Shown here: positions 25,769 through 35,016 of the stretch, piece after piece
Position numbering within the stretch: the first letter of the stretch is position 1
Layout of the letters: the number at the start of each line of letters is the position of its first letter
Notes under the pieces: model-generated
Seen by the model: the letters and a program-made list of their open reading frames with translations, nothing else
Told to the model about the DNA's origin: nothing
Databases searched by the model: none
Assembly: GCF_005145045.1 (NCBI RefSeq)
Contig: NZ_CP039691.1
Location: 1,252,001 to 1,316,000 of the forward strand
DNA: 64,000 bases
Source: Agrobacterium larrymoorei
GTDB lineage: Bacteria; Pseudomonadota; Alphaproteobacteria; Rhizobiales; Rhizobiaceae
Direction of reading: 5' to 3'
Position numbers and translations under genes: made by a program

Positions 25769-26746
25769 ATGAAAACGCTTCTCTCCACCTTCACCGCTCT
25801 CGGCCTTCTCGTCGGCGCTGCCAATGCCGCTGATCTGGTGCTTTACACCAGCCAGCCGAATGAAGATGCGCAGGCCACTGTGGATGGCTTCAAGGCTGCC
25901 AATCCGGGCGTGGATGTCGAGTGGGTTCGCGATGGAACGCCGAAGATCATGGCCAAGCTGATGGCTGAGATCGAGGCAAGCAATCCGGTTGCCGACGTTC
26001 TGCTGATTGCCGATACGGTGACGCTGGAGCGCATGAAGCAGGCTGGCCAGCTGATGGCGTACAAGTCTGCGGAAGCGGCGCATTACGATGCCTCGCTATA
26101 CGATGCGGATGGCTATTACTACTCCACCAAGCTCATCACCACCGGCATTATGTATAATACGCAAGCCGCAATGAAGCCGACGAGCTGGAAGGATCTGGAA
26201 AAGCCGGAAGCCAAAGGTCTCGTGACAATGCCGAGCCCGCTGACCTCCGGTGCGGCTCTCATTCACGCGCAGACCATTGCTGGCGTGCCAAGCCTCGGCT
26301 GGGATTATTACAAGGCACTCCAGACCAATGGCGCAATCGCGGCTGGCGGTAACGGTGCCGTGCTGAAGTCCGTCGCATCGGGCGAAAAGGCCTATGGCGT
26401 CGTGGTCGATTACATGCCGATCCGCGAGAAGGCCAAGGGCGCGCCGGTCGAGTTCGTGTTCCCGGAAGAAGGCGTTTCCGCCGTCACCGAGCCGGTCGGC
26501 ATTCTGGCCCACACCAAGCACGCCGAAGCTGCCAAGAAGTTCGTGGACTACGTCCTCTCCACCAAGGGCCAGGAAGGCTTCGTCAAGCTTGGCTACATCC
26601 CGGCCCGCAACGATGTCGCCCTGCCGGAAGGCTTCCCGGCACGCGACAAGATCAAGGTGCTGCCGATCAATGCTGCGGAAGCGCTGAAGAATTCCGAAAA
26701 GGATTTGAAGACCTTCTCGGATATCTTTGGTGGTTCGAAGGGCTGA
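25769..26746 (+). CDS. ABC transporter substrate-binding protein, iron(III) type
   Basis: 325 residues with a Sec signal peptide (cleavage after VGAANA, residue 23) and a periplasmic binding fold: DLVLYTSQPNEDAQATVDGF at the N terminus, ITTGIMYNTQAAMKP in the middle, IPARNDVALPEG near the C terminus. The family binds Fe(III) or, in some members, phosphonates; the Tyr-rich stretch DADGYYYS resembles the iron-binding FbpA/AfuA group. Start ATG 25769 is set by the signal peptide. Permease and ATPase genes follow, separated by a 400-base repeat-bearing gap. Confidence 0.88.
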   Translation: MKTLLSTFTALGLLVGAANAADLVLYTSQPNEDAQATVDGFKAANPGVDVEWVRDGTPKIMAKLMAEIEASNPVADVLLIADTVTLERMKQAGQLMAYKSAEAAHYDASLYDADGYYYSTKLITTGIMYNTQAAMKPTSWKDLEKPEAKGLVTMPSPLTSGAALIHAQTIAGVPSLGWDYYKALQTNGAIAAGGNGAVLKSVASGEKAYGVVVDYMPIREKAKGAPVEFVFPEEGVSAVTEPVGILAHTKHAEAAKKFVDYVLSTKGQEGFVKLGYIPARNDVALPEGFPARDKIKVLPINAAEALKNSEKDLKTFSDIFGGSKG

Positions 26747-26807
26747 TTGGGGTTGCTGCAAGCTTGCCTGTTTTCGGATGATTGCAGGCAAGTGCGGTAG
26801 CTGTTTT

Positions 26808-27115
26808 TCGTCATCCTCGGGCTTGTCCTGCAGATGTCCGGATGGATGGTTCGATCTTTCGACGCTGCCGAAAAACTAAGACTGAACGGCCCCACCACCT
26901 CCGTCATCCTCGGGCTTGTCCCGAGGATCTGCCACGTTGCATCCGCAGAAGCGTGATTAGATCCTAGGGACAAGCCCTAGGATGACGAAAGTGAGAGGGC
27001 CACCGTTTCATTTAGCTCAACTGCACTTGCGATAGTGTTCCAGCCGACTCCGAAGAGCCAACGTTGAGTGCAATCAATACAGCATTATTTAACCCGGATG
27101 GCAGCAGGTCGAGCC
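26808..27115. repeat. Degenerate mosaic repeats within the ABC operon (copy E)
   Basis: Contains GTCATCCTCGGGCTTGTCC twice, CCTCGGGCTTGTCCCGAGG, the CCTAGGGACAAGCCCTAGG module, and near 27065-27110 a fragment (TGCAATCAATAC, CCCGGATGGCAGCAGG) matching the right end of copy A. It lies between the binding-protein and permease genes, an unusual place for an operon, and may reduce read-through. Confidence 0.7.
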
Positions 27116-27147
27116 TGAGGTGGGCCCCCCGAGTAGGAACGTAACGT

Positions 27148-28836
27148 TTGTCATCAACCTCCCAAAATGCCCAACCGCGCTGGCTTTTCCCCTTCGTCAT
27201 TACGGTCGTTTTCCTGCTCAGTGCGTTGCCGCTGGGGCGTCTGGCCTATACGGGTGTCATCTCATCACTGAAGGGTGACATGTGGCCGTTGCTGCGCGAT
27301 CCGGCGCTCTGGCAGGCGGTCGTTAATACGCTCTCCACTTCCTTCCTCGGCATGCTGATTTCGCTCGCCATCGGTGGCGGCTTTGCTCTGGCTTTGACAC
27401 TCTGCGATGTGCGCGGCAAGTCGGTTTTGAGTTTTTTCTTCATGCTGCCGATGATGATCCCGCCGCAGGTTACGGCTCTGTCATGGATCGGGATGACCGG
27501 GCCATCCAGCACGCTGCTGAAGGCTATCGGTCTCGCGCCGCCCATCGGCTCCGCGCAGCCGCTTTATTCCATTAGCGGTATCGCGCTTTTGCTGGGGGTG
27601 CAGCACGCGCCGCTGGTTTATCTCTCGCTCCGTGCGGGCCTGCTGGCCTTGCCGCAGGATGGCATCGAGGCCGCCAAGCTTTCGGGTGCTTCCTCCTGGC
27701 AGGTGCTGAAGGACATTATCCTGCCTCTTTCCATGCCGGGACTGATTGCAGGCGCCGCGATTTCCTTCGTTTCAGGCGTCGGTAATTTCGGCATCCCGGC
27801 CATTCTCGGCATACCGGCATCCATCTTCACGCTGCCGTCGCTCATCTACAGCCGCTTCGCAAGCTTCGGCAGCAGCACCTTCGGCGATATCGCCATGCTG
27901 TCCGGCATGATTGCGATCATCTCCGTCCTTGGCCTCGCCATTCAGGAGCGGGCCATGAAAGGCCGCGATTATCGCATCATCGGCCTCTCGGGTAAGGCAG
28001 CGACTTTCCGGCTAGGCCTGTGGCGCGGTTTGGTGGAGCTGGCACTCTGGCTTTCGATCCTCATCATTCTCGTCGCACCTTTGACTGCACTCGTCGCAAG
28101 CTCGCTTGCCCCCGCTTACGGCGTGCCGCTGACGATGAAGACTGCCACGATCCACGCGTATGAGGAAATCCTCTTCCGTCAGTCCGTCACGCGTACGGCT
28201 TTCACCAACTCGCTGTTTCTCGCCACGGCCACGTCACTATGTCTCCTGCTGGTGACTGTGTTGACAGCCTATTTTCTCGTGCGTGGCAGAAGCTGCTTCA
28301 TGTTCCTGCTTTCGGCGCTGGTGGACATTCCCTATGCGTTGCCGGGCGTCGTGATTTCGGTGTCCTACGTGCTGCTTTTCGCAGCGCCGATCCCGCTGGT
28401 CGGCATCACGCTTTACGGTACGCTGTAGATCATTCTTCTCGCCTATTTCTCGTCCTTCTTCGCGGTCAGTCTGAAACCGATGGTCAGCGCGTTCACGCAG
28501 TTCGACCCGGTGCTGGAAGAGGCGGCGCGGCTTTCCGGTGCAGGGTTCTGGCGGCGGATGAAGGATATCATTTTGCCGCTCGTCGGGCCTGCTGCGGGTG
28601 CCTCAGTGATCCTCGTCTTCCTCATCGCCTGTAATGAGTTGACGGTGTCCGCGCTGCTCTGGTCGGCGGGCACGCAGACGCTCGGCGTGGTGATCTATAA
28701 TCTCGATGACAGTGGCAGTTTCGATCTTGCCTCAGCACTTTCCGTGCTGGTGGTGCTTATGGTGATCGTACTCATGCTGCTGCTGGAGCTGCTCGGCCGC
28801 AAATTGCCGAAGGGAGTTGTGCCTTGGCGAAACTGA
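27148..28836 (+). pseudogene. ABC transporter permease (FbpB-like, fused), internal amber stop
   Basis: The frame from TTG 27148 encodes an inner-membrane permease with two fused domains of about six helices each, each with the EAA-type loop (EAAKLSGASSWQVLKDIILPL, then EEAARLSGAGFWRRMKDIILPL). The frame is interrupted by TAG at 28426-28428, where TGG (Trp) would be expected (LYGTL-stop-IILLAYFSSFF). The same frame continues without shift to 28836, for 562 residues in all. A fragment could restart at ATG 28480 but would lack the first domain. AGGAAC lies eight bases before the TTG. Importer function is probably lost unless the stop is an error or is read through. Confidence 0.85.
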
Positions 28837-29852
28837 TCCTCAATCGCCTGTCCAAGAGCTTCAGCGCAGGCAAGCCCGCCGTCAACGATGTATCGATGAC
28901 CATTCGCGAAGGCGGCTTCCTTGCACTGCTCGGCCCCTCCGGCTGCGGCAAGACGACGGTGCTACGTATGATCGCGGGTTTCGAACAGCCGACGGATGGC
29001 TCCATCCTGCTGGGGGAACGCGTGCTGGCAGATGCGGGCAGCATGGTGCCGCCGGAGCGGCGCAACATGGCCATGGTCTTCCAGTCCTACGCGCTCTGGC
29101 CGCATATGACGGTGGCGGAAAACACCGGATATCCCCTGAAGGTTCGCGGCATTTCCGGCGAGCGTTACCGTCGCAAGGTCATGGATGCTCTGGCAACCGT
29201 GCGGCTGGATGCCTATGCGGATCGCCGCCCGTCCGAGCTTTCCGGCGGCCAACGGCAGCGCGTGGCGCTGGCCCGTTGCCTCGTTACAGAACCGGATGTG
29301 GTGCTGCTGGACGAGCCACTCGCCAATCTTGATCGGCATCTGCGGCAGGAAATGGAAGAAACCTTCCGCGAATTCCATGCTAATTCCGGTGCGACCATGG
29401 TCTATGTGACGCATGATCAGGCCGAGGCCATGGCGCTCGCCACGGATGTCGCGGTCATGTCGGAAGGCAAGCTCCTGCAAATGGCAGCACCGGCAGAGCT
29501 ATATGCGCGGCCCGAGGGTCGGCTCGTCGGCTCGCTGGTGGGGCAGGGTTCGATCATTTCGCTGCGCCTCCCGGAAACCGCGCCGCGCGCGCTGGAGTGG
29601 GACATGCTGAAACCAGCAATTGGGATAGATAAGCCCATGTCCCCGTCAAGTGATATCCTTATCCGCCCGCAGGATGTCCTTCACGATGCAGAGGGCATAC
29701 CCTGCCTCGTGACCCATATCCTTTATGAAGGCGAGCGTTACGCGCTGCGGCTCACCCTTCCAGACGGGCAGGTGCTGCGTGCCTATTCGCGAGAAGTCGC
29801 GCCCTTCGGCTCGACCTATCCCGTTGCCATACGCTCGGCGTGGAGGCTGTAA
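28824..29852 (+). CDS. ABC transporter ATP-binding protein, iron(III) type
   Basis: 342 residues. Walker A GPSGCGKT (about 37-44), Q-loop VFQSYALWPHM, signature LSGGQRQRVALARC, Walker B VVLLDEPLANLD and H-loop VTHD are intact. A C-terminal TOBE-like domain (about 240-342) follows, as in FbpC/PotA-type ATPases. It starts at TTG 28824 inside the permease 3' end (13-base overlap), with GGGAG eight bases upstream. It should energise the permease encoded upstream, which has an amber stop. Confidence 0.92.
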   Translation: MAKLILNRLSKSFSAGKPAVNDVSMTIREGGFLALLGPSGCGKTTVLRMIAGFEQPTDGSILLGERVLADAGSMVPPERRNMAMVFQSYALWPHMTVAENTGYPLKVRGISGERYRRKVMDALATVRLDAYADRRPSELSGGQRQRVALARCLVTEPDVVLLDEPLANLDRHLRQEMEETFREFHANSGATMVYVTHDQAEAMALATDVAVMSEGKLLQMAAPAELYARPEGRLVGSLVGQGSIISLRLPETAPRALEWDMLKPAIGIDKPMSPSSDILIRPQDVLHDAEGIPCLVTHILYEGERYALRLTLPDGQVLRAYSREVAPFGSTYPVAIRSAWRL

Positions 29853-29911
29853 CTCCGCCGCTTGGCTTTCGGTGCAAAGCCGATAATCTGAGCATCCACT
29901 TAGGATGATTC

Positions 29912-31021
29912 ATGTCGCTACGGCTTGCCACCTTCAATATCGAAAACCTGATGACGCGTTTCGATTTCACGGGTTTCAGAAACCAGACCCGCCGCGACCG
30001 TGCCATGCAGCTTTTCGATGTGCGGGACGAAGCGACCTATCAGGCGCTGGAAAGCGCGCGCATGCTGGCATCCACAGACGATACGCGCCAGCTTTCGGCG
30101 CTTGCCATCGCGGATGCCGATGCGGATATCCTCTGCCTTCAGGAAGTGGACAACATGGCCGCGCTTCAGGCCTTCGAATATGGCTATCTGTATCGCATGG
30201 TCGGTAACGGATATCGCCATAAGTACCTTGTCGAGGGCAATGACAGCCGGGGTATAGACGTCGCCGTCGTCATGCGCGACGAGACTTTGGATGGCGAAAA
30301 AATTGAGCTGGTCGATATTCGCAGCCATGCGGCGCGCACCTATCGCGATTTCGATCTGTTCAATGAAGAGTTGGCGCTGACCAATGCCATCGATGACAAG
30401 ATATTCAAACGCGATTGCCTCGAGTTGGACCTGAGGGTCGGCGGCAAGCCGTTTACGCTGTTCGTGACGCACCTCAAATCCATGAGCAACGCCCGCGAAG
30501 CGACCGATGCGCGGCTGGGCACGATGCCGGTGCGTGAGGCCGAAGTCCGCGCCATTCGCCGCATCATCGAAGACCGCTTCGGCGCGGATAAAGCATCGAG
30601 AATGAACTTCGCCATCTGCGGCGATATGAATGATTATCAGGAGCGCTTGATCATCAACGGCAATCGCCGAACCGGCTATGATTTCAAGCCGGTACAGGAA
30701 GAGCGCAGCGCTCTTGATGTTCTGACCCGTGACGGCTTCGCCATCAATCCCTTGCAGCGGCGCGATGTGATGGACCGCTGGACGCTCTATCATTCGCGGG
30801 GACCACAGGAGCAGCATCTTTGCCAGCTGGACTACATCTGGCTTTCACCACGCCTTGCCGAGTTGAATGCGGCAAACGTGCCGGAAATCATCCGTTCCGG
30901 GCAGCCTTACCGCACCATCTTTCCGCCGGGACAAGAGGTGGAGCGTTACCCGCGCACCGGCTGGGACAGGCCGAAGGCATCGGACCATTGCCCCGTCGTC
31001 ATGACGCTTGATCTGGGCTGA
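29912..31021 (+). CDS. Endonuclease/exonuclease/phosphatase family protein
   Basis: 369 residues. The fold's metal- and phosphate-binding motifs are seen in order: LATFNIENLM (Asn), LCLQEVDN (Glu, about 78), LFVTHLKSM (His), ICGDMND (Asp/Asn, about 236) and KASDHCPVV (Asp-His pair near the C terminus). These are the catalytic residues of DNase I/exonuclease III-like hydrolases; the substrate could be nucleic acid or a phosphoester lipid. No signal peptide, so probably cytoplasmic. AGGAT lies before ATG 29912. The gene runs convergently into the diguanylate cyclase gene with only seven bases between the stops. Confidence 0.87.
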   Translation: MSLRLATFNIENLMTRFDFTGFRNQTRRDRAMQLFDVRDEATYQALESARMLASTDDTRQLSALAIADADADILCLQEVDNMAALQAFEYGYLYRMVGNGYRHKYLVEGNDSRGIDVAVVMRDETLDGEKIELVDIRSHAARTYRDFDLFNEELALTNAIDDKIFKRDCLELDLRVGGKPFTLFVTHLKSMSNAREATDARLGTMPVREAEVRAIRRIIEDRFGADKASRMNFAICGDMNDYQERLIINGNRRTGYDFKPVQEERSALDVLTRDGFAINPLQRRDVMDRWTLYHSRGPQEQHLCQLDYIWLSPRLAELNAANVPEIIRSGQPYRTIFPPGQEVERYPRTGWDRPKASDHCPVVMTLDLG

Positions 31022-31028
31022 ATCCGCG

Positions 31029-32765
31029 TTACGAGGCTGCTTGCAGCGAGGTTGCCGCAACGCGGTTTCGGCCTTCGCGCTTGGCCTGATACAGCCTCTC
31101 ATCGGCAATGGCCATCAGTTGATCCCATCGCGTGGCGCTTCCGGCATCCCGCCAGACAACGCCGAAACTGGCGGTGATTGGGGTCGAGGCGATCTCGCCA
31201 CTGGCCGATGACGCTATGGCCAGCCGCAGACGCTCCGCCGTTGCGTTGGTGGTCGTCTCGTTCACATCTTGCAGAATAATGACGAATTCTTCGCCGCCAA
31301 ATCGCGCCAATATGTCGGTATCGCGCAGGTTCTTGCCGAGAACCTCTGCCGTGCGCTGCAACACCAGATCGCCCTCCGCGTGCCCGAAGCGATCATTGAT
31401 CGACTTGAAGTGATCGATGTCGATGATCATGACGCCAAGTCCGGTCGAAACCTTCTGCGCTCCGGTGAAAATGTAATCGGCGACCTCTTCCAGCGCGCGG
31501 CGATTGAATGCTCCGGTCAACGGATCCGTGCGGGCAAGTTTCCAGAGCTGGCTTGCCATCTCCTCCCGCTCCTGTTCCAGGGACTGTTTGTGTCGCAATT
31601 GCTCTCTCAGAAAATCGAGACCGTGGAACATCTTGGTCATTTCCTTCGCCATTTTCGGCGAATGAGGACAGTCGGCAAGATCCCCATTCGCTATAGCCAT
31701 GATCTGCTCGCGGGCGGAGAGCATGGGAACGAAAAGGCGTTTGCGGAAGAGAAATGCGAGCAGCCCCATGGCCGAGATGGAGATGAGCGCCAGCAGCGAA
31801 GACATGATGCTTGTGGTAAGCGCGTTGTTTTTCTCAGCCGAGGTCTTGTCGCGGATTGTCTGCACAAGCAGGTCGCGCAGGATGCCGGTGGATTTCATGC
31901 CAGTGAGATAGCGCTTGGAGAAAATCTCTACTGCAGGCCTGTCTTTTTCGTTGCCGGACATCAGCGTTTCTTCGGCATAGCGCAGGGCTCCCTCGAAGTA
32001 GTCAGCCTCTACATTCTCCAGCGCCTGCTGGACTTCCGGTGTCTGAAGATAAGCTGCGGCATAGGTCTTGAGCAGCGTTTTCAGCGACATGACCCGTTGC
32101 AACTCCGTCTCGAAGGTGGCGCGGTAGCGCGCCTTCGTCAAATCATCGGCATCGAGACTGATGACGACGTAGGAACCGAGCCGACCGATACGATCTCTCA
32201 GCGTGCCAGCCGCACCAACCATGATGATATCGAGCCCGATAATGGGTGCATTGTTGACGACAATGCGGCCAATGGCATCCCGCAGCAGTTGCCCGCTTTC
32301 GGCCGCTGCGAACATGGCATTGATGGCGAGCGCGAAATTCGTGCCGTTACGCTGTTCTTCCGGCAGATTTGAAACGCGGTCGACAATGTCGCGCGCAACC
32401 GCCAGCTTCATGCGAACCGCCTCCAGAGCCTCCGGCAGATGCATCTGCTCTCTGAATTCATCGGGGAAGGCTGCCTGCAACTGGGCCAGCTTTTCATCCG
32501 TATCCAGACGCGATTTTGCCAAAGCCGCCCTCAATTCGGCTTCGCTGCCGATACGGCCCATCATGTTGTTCGATGGCCCGCGCTCTGCGGAAATTGCCCA
32601 GACGGCTTTCAATGCAGCGTCATAACGCCCGAATTCCTCGGTGCTGTTCCTGAACTTCAAGTAATTATTGATGCTCGGGAAGGTTACGAGGCTGGCCAAC
32701 AGAAGGCAGCTTGTAGCAATAAGCGCCGCTGCCAAGAGTTGCATCTTCTGAATACTTAACCGCAT
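31029..32765 (-). CDS. Membrane diguanylate cyclase (GGDEF)
   Basis: 578 residues: helix at about 8-30, a 280-residue periplasmic helical sensor domain, a second helix at about 315-338, a short HAMP-like linker and a C-terminal GGDEF domain. The active site reads GGEEF (about 489-493), and RDTD five residues upstream is an intact product-inhibition I-site, so it should make cyclic di-GMP and be feedback controlled. No EAL domain. Start: ATG 32765 (MRLSIQKM) is favoured; a TTG at 32792 would add nine residues. The ligand is unknown. Confidence 0.9.
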   Translation of the reverse strand: MRLSIQKMQLLAAALIATSCLLLASLVTFPSINNYLKFRNSTEEFGRYDAALKAVWAISAERGPSNNMMGRIGSEAELRAALAKSRLDTDEKLAQLQAAFPDEFREQMHLPEALEAVRMKLAVARDIVDRVSNLPEEQRNGTNFALAINAMFAAAESGQLLRDAIGRIVVNNAPIIGLDIIMVGAAGTLRDRIGRLGSYVVISLDADDLTKARYRATFETELQRVMSLKTLLKTYAAAYLQTPEVQQALENVEADYFEGALRYAEETLMSGNEKDRPAVEIFSKRYLTGMKSTGILRDLLVQTIRDKTSAEKNNALTTSIMSSLLALISISAMGLLAFLFRKRLFVPMLSAREQIMAIANGDLADCPHSPKMAKEMTKMFHGLDFLREQLRHKQSLEQEREEMASQLWKLARTDPLTGAFNRRALEEVADYIFTGAQKVSTGLGVMIIDIDHFKSINDRFGHAEGDLVLQRTAEVLGKNLRDTDILARFGGEEFVIILQDVNETTTNATAERLRLAIASSASGEIASTPITASFGVVWRDAGSATRWDQLMAIADERLYQAKREGRNRVAATSLQAAS

Positions 32766-32930
32766 GCGAGAAACGAGGTGCCCTGATTGCAATTTCTATC
32801 TAGCTTTCAGAGCTACTTCTAAATCACGAATGTATAATATTATGTATTTGTTTTACGGCAGAACCAATTTTTTTGGCAATTTTGCAAGACGTGCTTTCGA
32901 ATTGCTGAAGAGACAGGTTTCAAAGAGAAA

Positions 32931-32960
32931 CCCGCCGTCTTCAATTCGACTGCGGGCTTT
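32931..32960 (-). terminator. Weak terminator after the small lipoprotein gene
   Basis: On the minus strand GCCCGC and GCGGG flank a 17-base loop, followed by TTTCTCTTT. The remaining 200 bases between 32766 and 33020 are AT-rich and show no gene. Confidence 0.4.
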
Positions 32961-33020
32961 TCATGCAAGGCTTCTGCGTTCGCAATATTTGATTGCGCAG
33001 AGGACGTTCAGCGCACTGGC

Positions 33021-33278
33021 TTAACGGACATAGACGCCATATTCCTGCGTTACGACGGGGCGATAACGATAATCACCGCGCCAGCCCCGGCGATCACGCC
33101 AATCGCGATTACCCCGCCAATCGCGGCGATCATAGTCTCGGTAGTAACGATCACGGTCGTAAGTGCGATAATAAACGCCGGTGGAATAATAGCCACCGCT
33201 TCGGTAGCCCCGGTCATCCACGCACCCGCTCAAGATACCTACGGAAACAAGGCAGATTGCTGCGCTCAAAAGCTTCAT
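33021..33278 (-). CDS. Small Tyr/Arg/Asp-rich lipoprotein
   Basis: 85 residues. A lipoprotein signal ending in the lipobox LSGC (Cys at about 18) is followed by a mature part made almost only of Tyr, Arg, Asp, Gly and Trp (DRDRYYRDYDRRDWRGNRD), then RPVVTQEYGVYVR. GGGAGATG lies before ATG 33278. It should sit in the outer or inner membrane facing the periplasm. I recognise no family; the low-complexity RD/YR composition resembles small rhizobial envelope proteins of unknown role. The region 33279-33500 upstream holds only a promoter-like area and the tRNA downstream flank. Confidence 0.75.
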   Translation of the reverse strand: MKLLSAAICLVSVGILSGCVDDRGYRSGGYYSTGVYYRTYDRDRYYRDYDRRDWRGNRDWRDRRGWRGDYRYRPVVTQEYGVYVR

Positions 33279-33500
33279 GATTTCATCTCCCAATGACGGA
33301 TTCTAACGTCCGCCGCTACACGCGGTTCCATATTTGAGAGAGTGCCGAAATACGGCTTAACCGTAGCTGAACAGAGATCATTCCAGCAAGGAGGGGCGAG
33401 CCATCGTGGCTAGCATTATCGACCACTCGAGCGAAGGGCTTATTCTAGACTGCTGTAATGTTCGGGGAAACTGCCAGGCTATATAAAGCCTTGATTTTAC

Positions 33501-33576
<76 letters not shown>

Positions 33577-33612
33577 AATCCAGTGCCGTCGAATTAGCAG
33601 ATTCCCTCTTTA

Positions 33613-33641
33613 TGTAAAGGGAAAATGTGCGGCGATGTCAA
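33613..33641 (-). promoter_or_regulatory. Promoter of tRNA-Thr
   Basis: On the minus strand TTGACA (33641-33636) and TTTACA (33618-33613) with a 17-base spacer, ending 37 bases before the tRNA 5' end. Confidence 0.65.
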
Positions 33642-33674
33642 AAAACGCTGGTTCGGGCCAGAAAATGCTGGGGA

Positions 33675-34028
33675 TTATCCTTGCAGGTAATAGAGCTTGT
33701 GGACGATGGTCCAGTTTCGCTCGCGCTCCAGCAGGGAAAGATATTCGGAATAATCCACGCCACTGATGCGGGTTTTCAGTTTGACCGAGGCCGAATCTCC
33801 GGACTTGTCTATGCCGAGAATTTCGAATTCGCTTTCCTGGTGGGGAAAGCCGCTATCGGTGGAGCGGACCTGATCGATAAAATCTTCCAGCGAGAGCCAC
33901 TCGGTCGCACCCTCGTAGTTTCCGACGATGGCGGCGCGGGGATCGAAGACGTCCCGCATCAAGCCCGCATCGGCATAAGTCATGGCATGCACATAATCGG
34001 TAACGGTCTGCGTTATTGTTTCCGCCAT
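33675..34028 (-). CDS. NTF2-like protein (lumazine-binding/SnoaL-type)
   Basis: 117 residues. The fold is recognisable from the first helix VTDYVHAMTYADAGLMRDVF, DPRAAIVGNYEGATEWLSLEDF and the last strand NWTIVHKLYYLQG. It matches the NTF2-like group annotated as putative lumazine-binding (PF12893-type), whose members mostly lack a known activity. GGAGGGAGGG lies eight bases before ATG 34028, a very strong ribosome-binding site. It is next to the tRNA-Thr gene. Confidence 0.8.
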   Translation of the reverse strand: MAETITQTVTDYVHAMTYADAGLMRDVFDPRAAIVGNYEGATEWLSLEDFIDQVRSTDSGFPHQESEFEILGIDKSGDSASVKLKTRISGVDYSEYLSLLERERNWTIVHKLYYLQG

Positions 34029-34392
34029 TGTTCTGACCCTCCCTCCAGAAGCAGTTTCTAAAACTACACCTCTTTGCAACATTACGCCATAACCCCTTGA
34101 AACAAGCGCATAACCCCGTTCATGACGTCACTTTAAGTGCGTTTCGGAGTGTGGGGAGAAATCTGCGGCGTTTTATTTCATTGCGTGCTGTCCACAATTT
34201 TGTCCCGCCTTCGCTTATGATGGCCACGCGCTGGACAAATTTGGAGGTGAAGGCCTTTCCCGGCATGATTTGCGTTCAAAACCTCGGTCAAGGGGTGCCG
34301 GGCGAAGAGAAAATTGCGTATGATCCCGCAACCATTCTGCGTGGCTTTCACACGCGATGGGTGATTTCGGTAATGCGAGTACAGGTGTTTCG
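34029..34392. other. Intergenic region, no gene seen
   Basis: This holds the strong Shine-Dalgarno of the minus-strand NTF2-like gene and the upstream region of the J-domain gene. Open frames here lack start signals and protein-like composition. No repeat or hairpin stands out. Confidence 0.5.
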
Positions 34393-34995
34393 GTGATCGA
34401 TCCTTATGTTTTGCTGGGTGTTGAGCGCGGTGCCGATGAGGCGGCGATCAAGGCTGCCTATCGCAAGGCGGCGAAGAATGCCCATCCGGACAGCGGCGGC
34501 GATGCCGACCAGTTTGCCAGGCTGCAACTGGCTTACGAGCTGTTGAAGGACCCGGTGCGCCGCAAGGTTTTCGATGACACCGGCTATGATCCGCAACTGG
34601 CCGACGCCAAGGATTTGAAGGGTCTTCTGATGCTGGAAACGCTGGTCAACGAGTTCATTCTGGATGAGCGCGAGCCCGGCAGTTTCGACCCCGTGGCGGC
34701 CATGCGGCGCAAGCTGACCGACGATATTCTGAAAAGCCGCTTCCACATTCTGGAGCTGGAACGCCACCGTACCCGTGTGCGCAAGCACATGGACCGGCTG
34801 GGCAAAAAGCCGGAGACGGATGTGCTGGGCTCCATGCTGCGCGCCCGCAGCCAGTCCATTGCCGAGGCCATCCGCAATGCGGAAAACCAGATCGAAGTTA
34901 TCGAGCAGGCCTATACCATGCTGGAAGGCTATTCCTACGAACTGGAGATGGCGATACTGGCCGAGCCTGTGCTGAAGGGCGAGGCGGCGGAGTAG
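34393..34995 (+). CDS. J-domain protein
   Basis: About 200 residues. The N-terminal J domain (about 1-60) has DPYVLLGVERGADEAAIKAAY, the HPD tripeptide in NAHPDSGGD and the LAYELLKDPVRR helix, so it should stimulate an Hsp70. The rest is helical without the Gly/Phe or zinc regions of DnaJ, so it is a class III co-chaperone of unknown client. GTG 34393 follows AGGTG by six bases and is favoured; ATG 34357 would add 12 residues with no ribosome-binding site. Confidence 0.88.
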   Translation: MIDPYVLLGVERGADEAAIKAAYRKAAKNAHPDSGGDADQFARLQLAYELLKDPVRRKVFDDTGYDPQLADAKDLKGLLMLETLVNEFILDEREPGSFDPVAAMRRKLTDDILKSRFHILELERHRTRVRKHMDRLGKKPETDVLGSMLRARSQSIAEAIRNAENQIEVIEQAYTMLEGYSYELEMAILAEPVLKGEAAE

Positions 34996-35016
34996 GGCTA
35001 GTCTCGTGCAGCGGCC

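Noticed and set aside
28426..28428. TAG read as pyrrolysine or programmed read-through in the permease
   Set aside because: No pyrrolysine system is known in this group and nothing around the codon suggests recoding; a nonsense change is simpler.
34097..34396. 99-codon open frame before the J-domain gene
   Set aside because: No start signal, no protein-like composition, and it runs into the J-domain gene in another frame.
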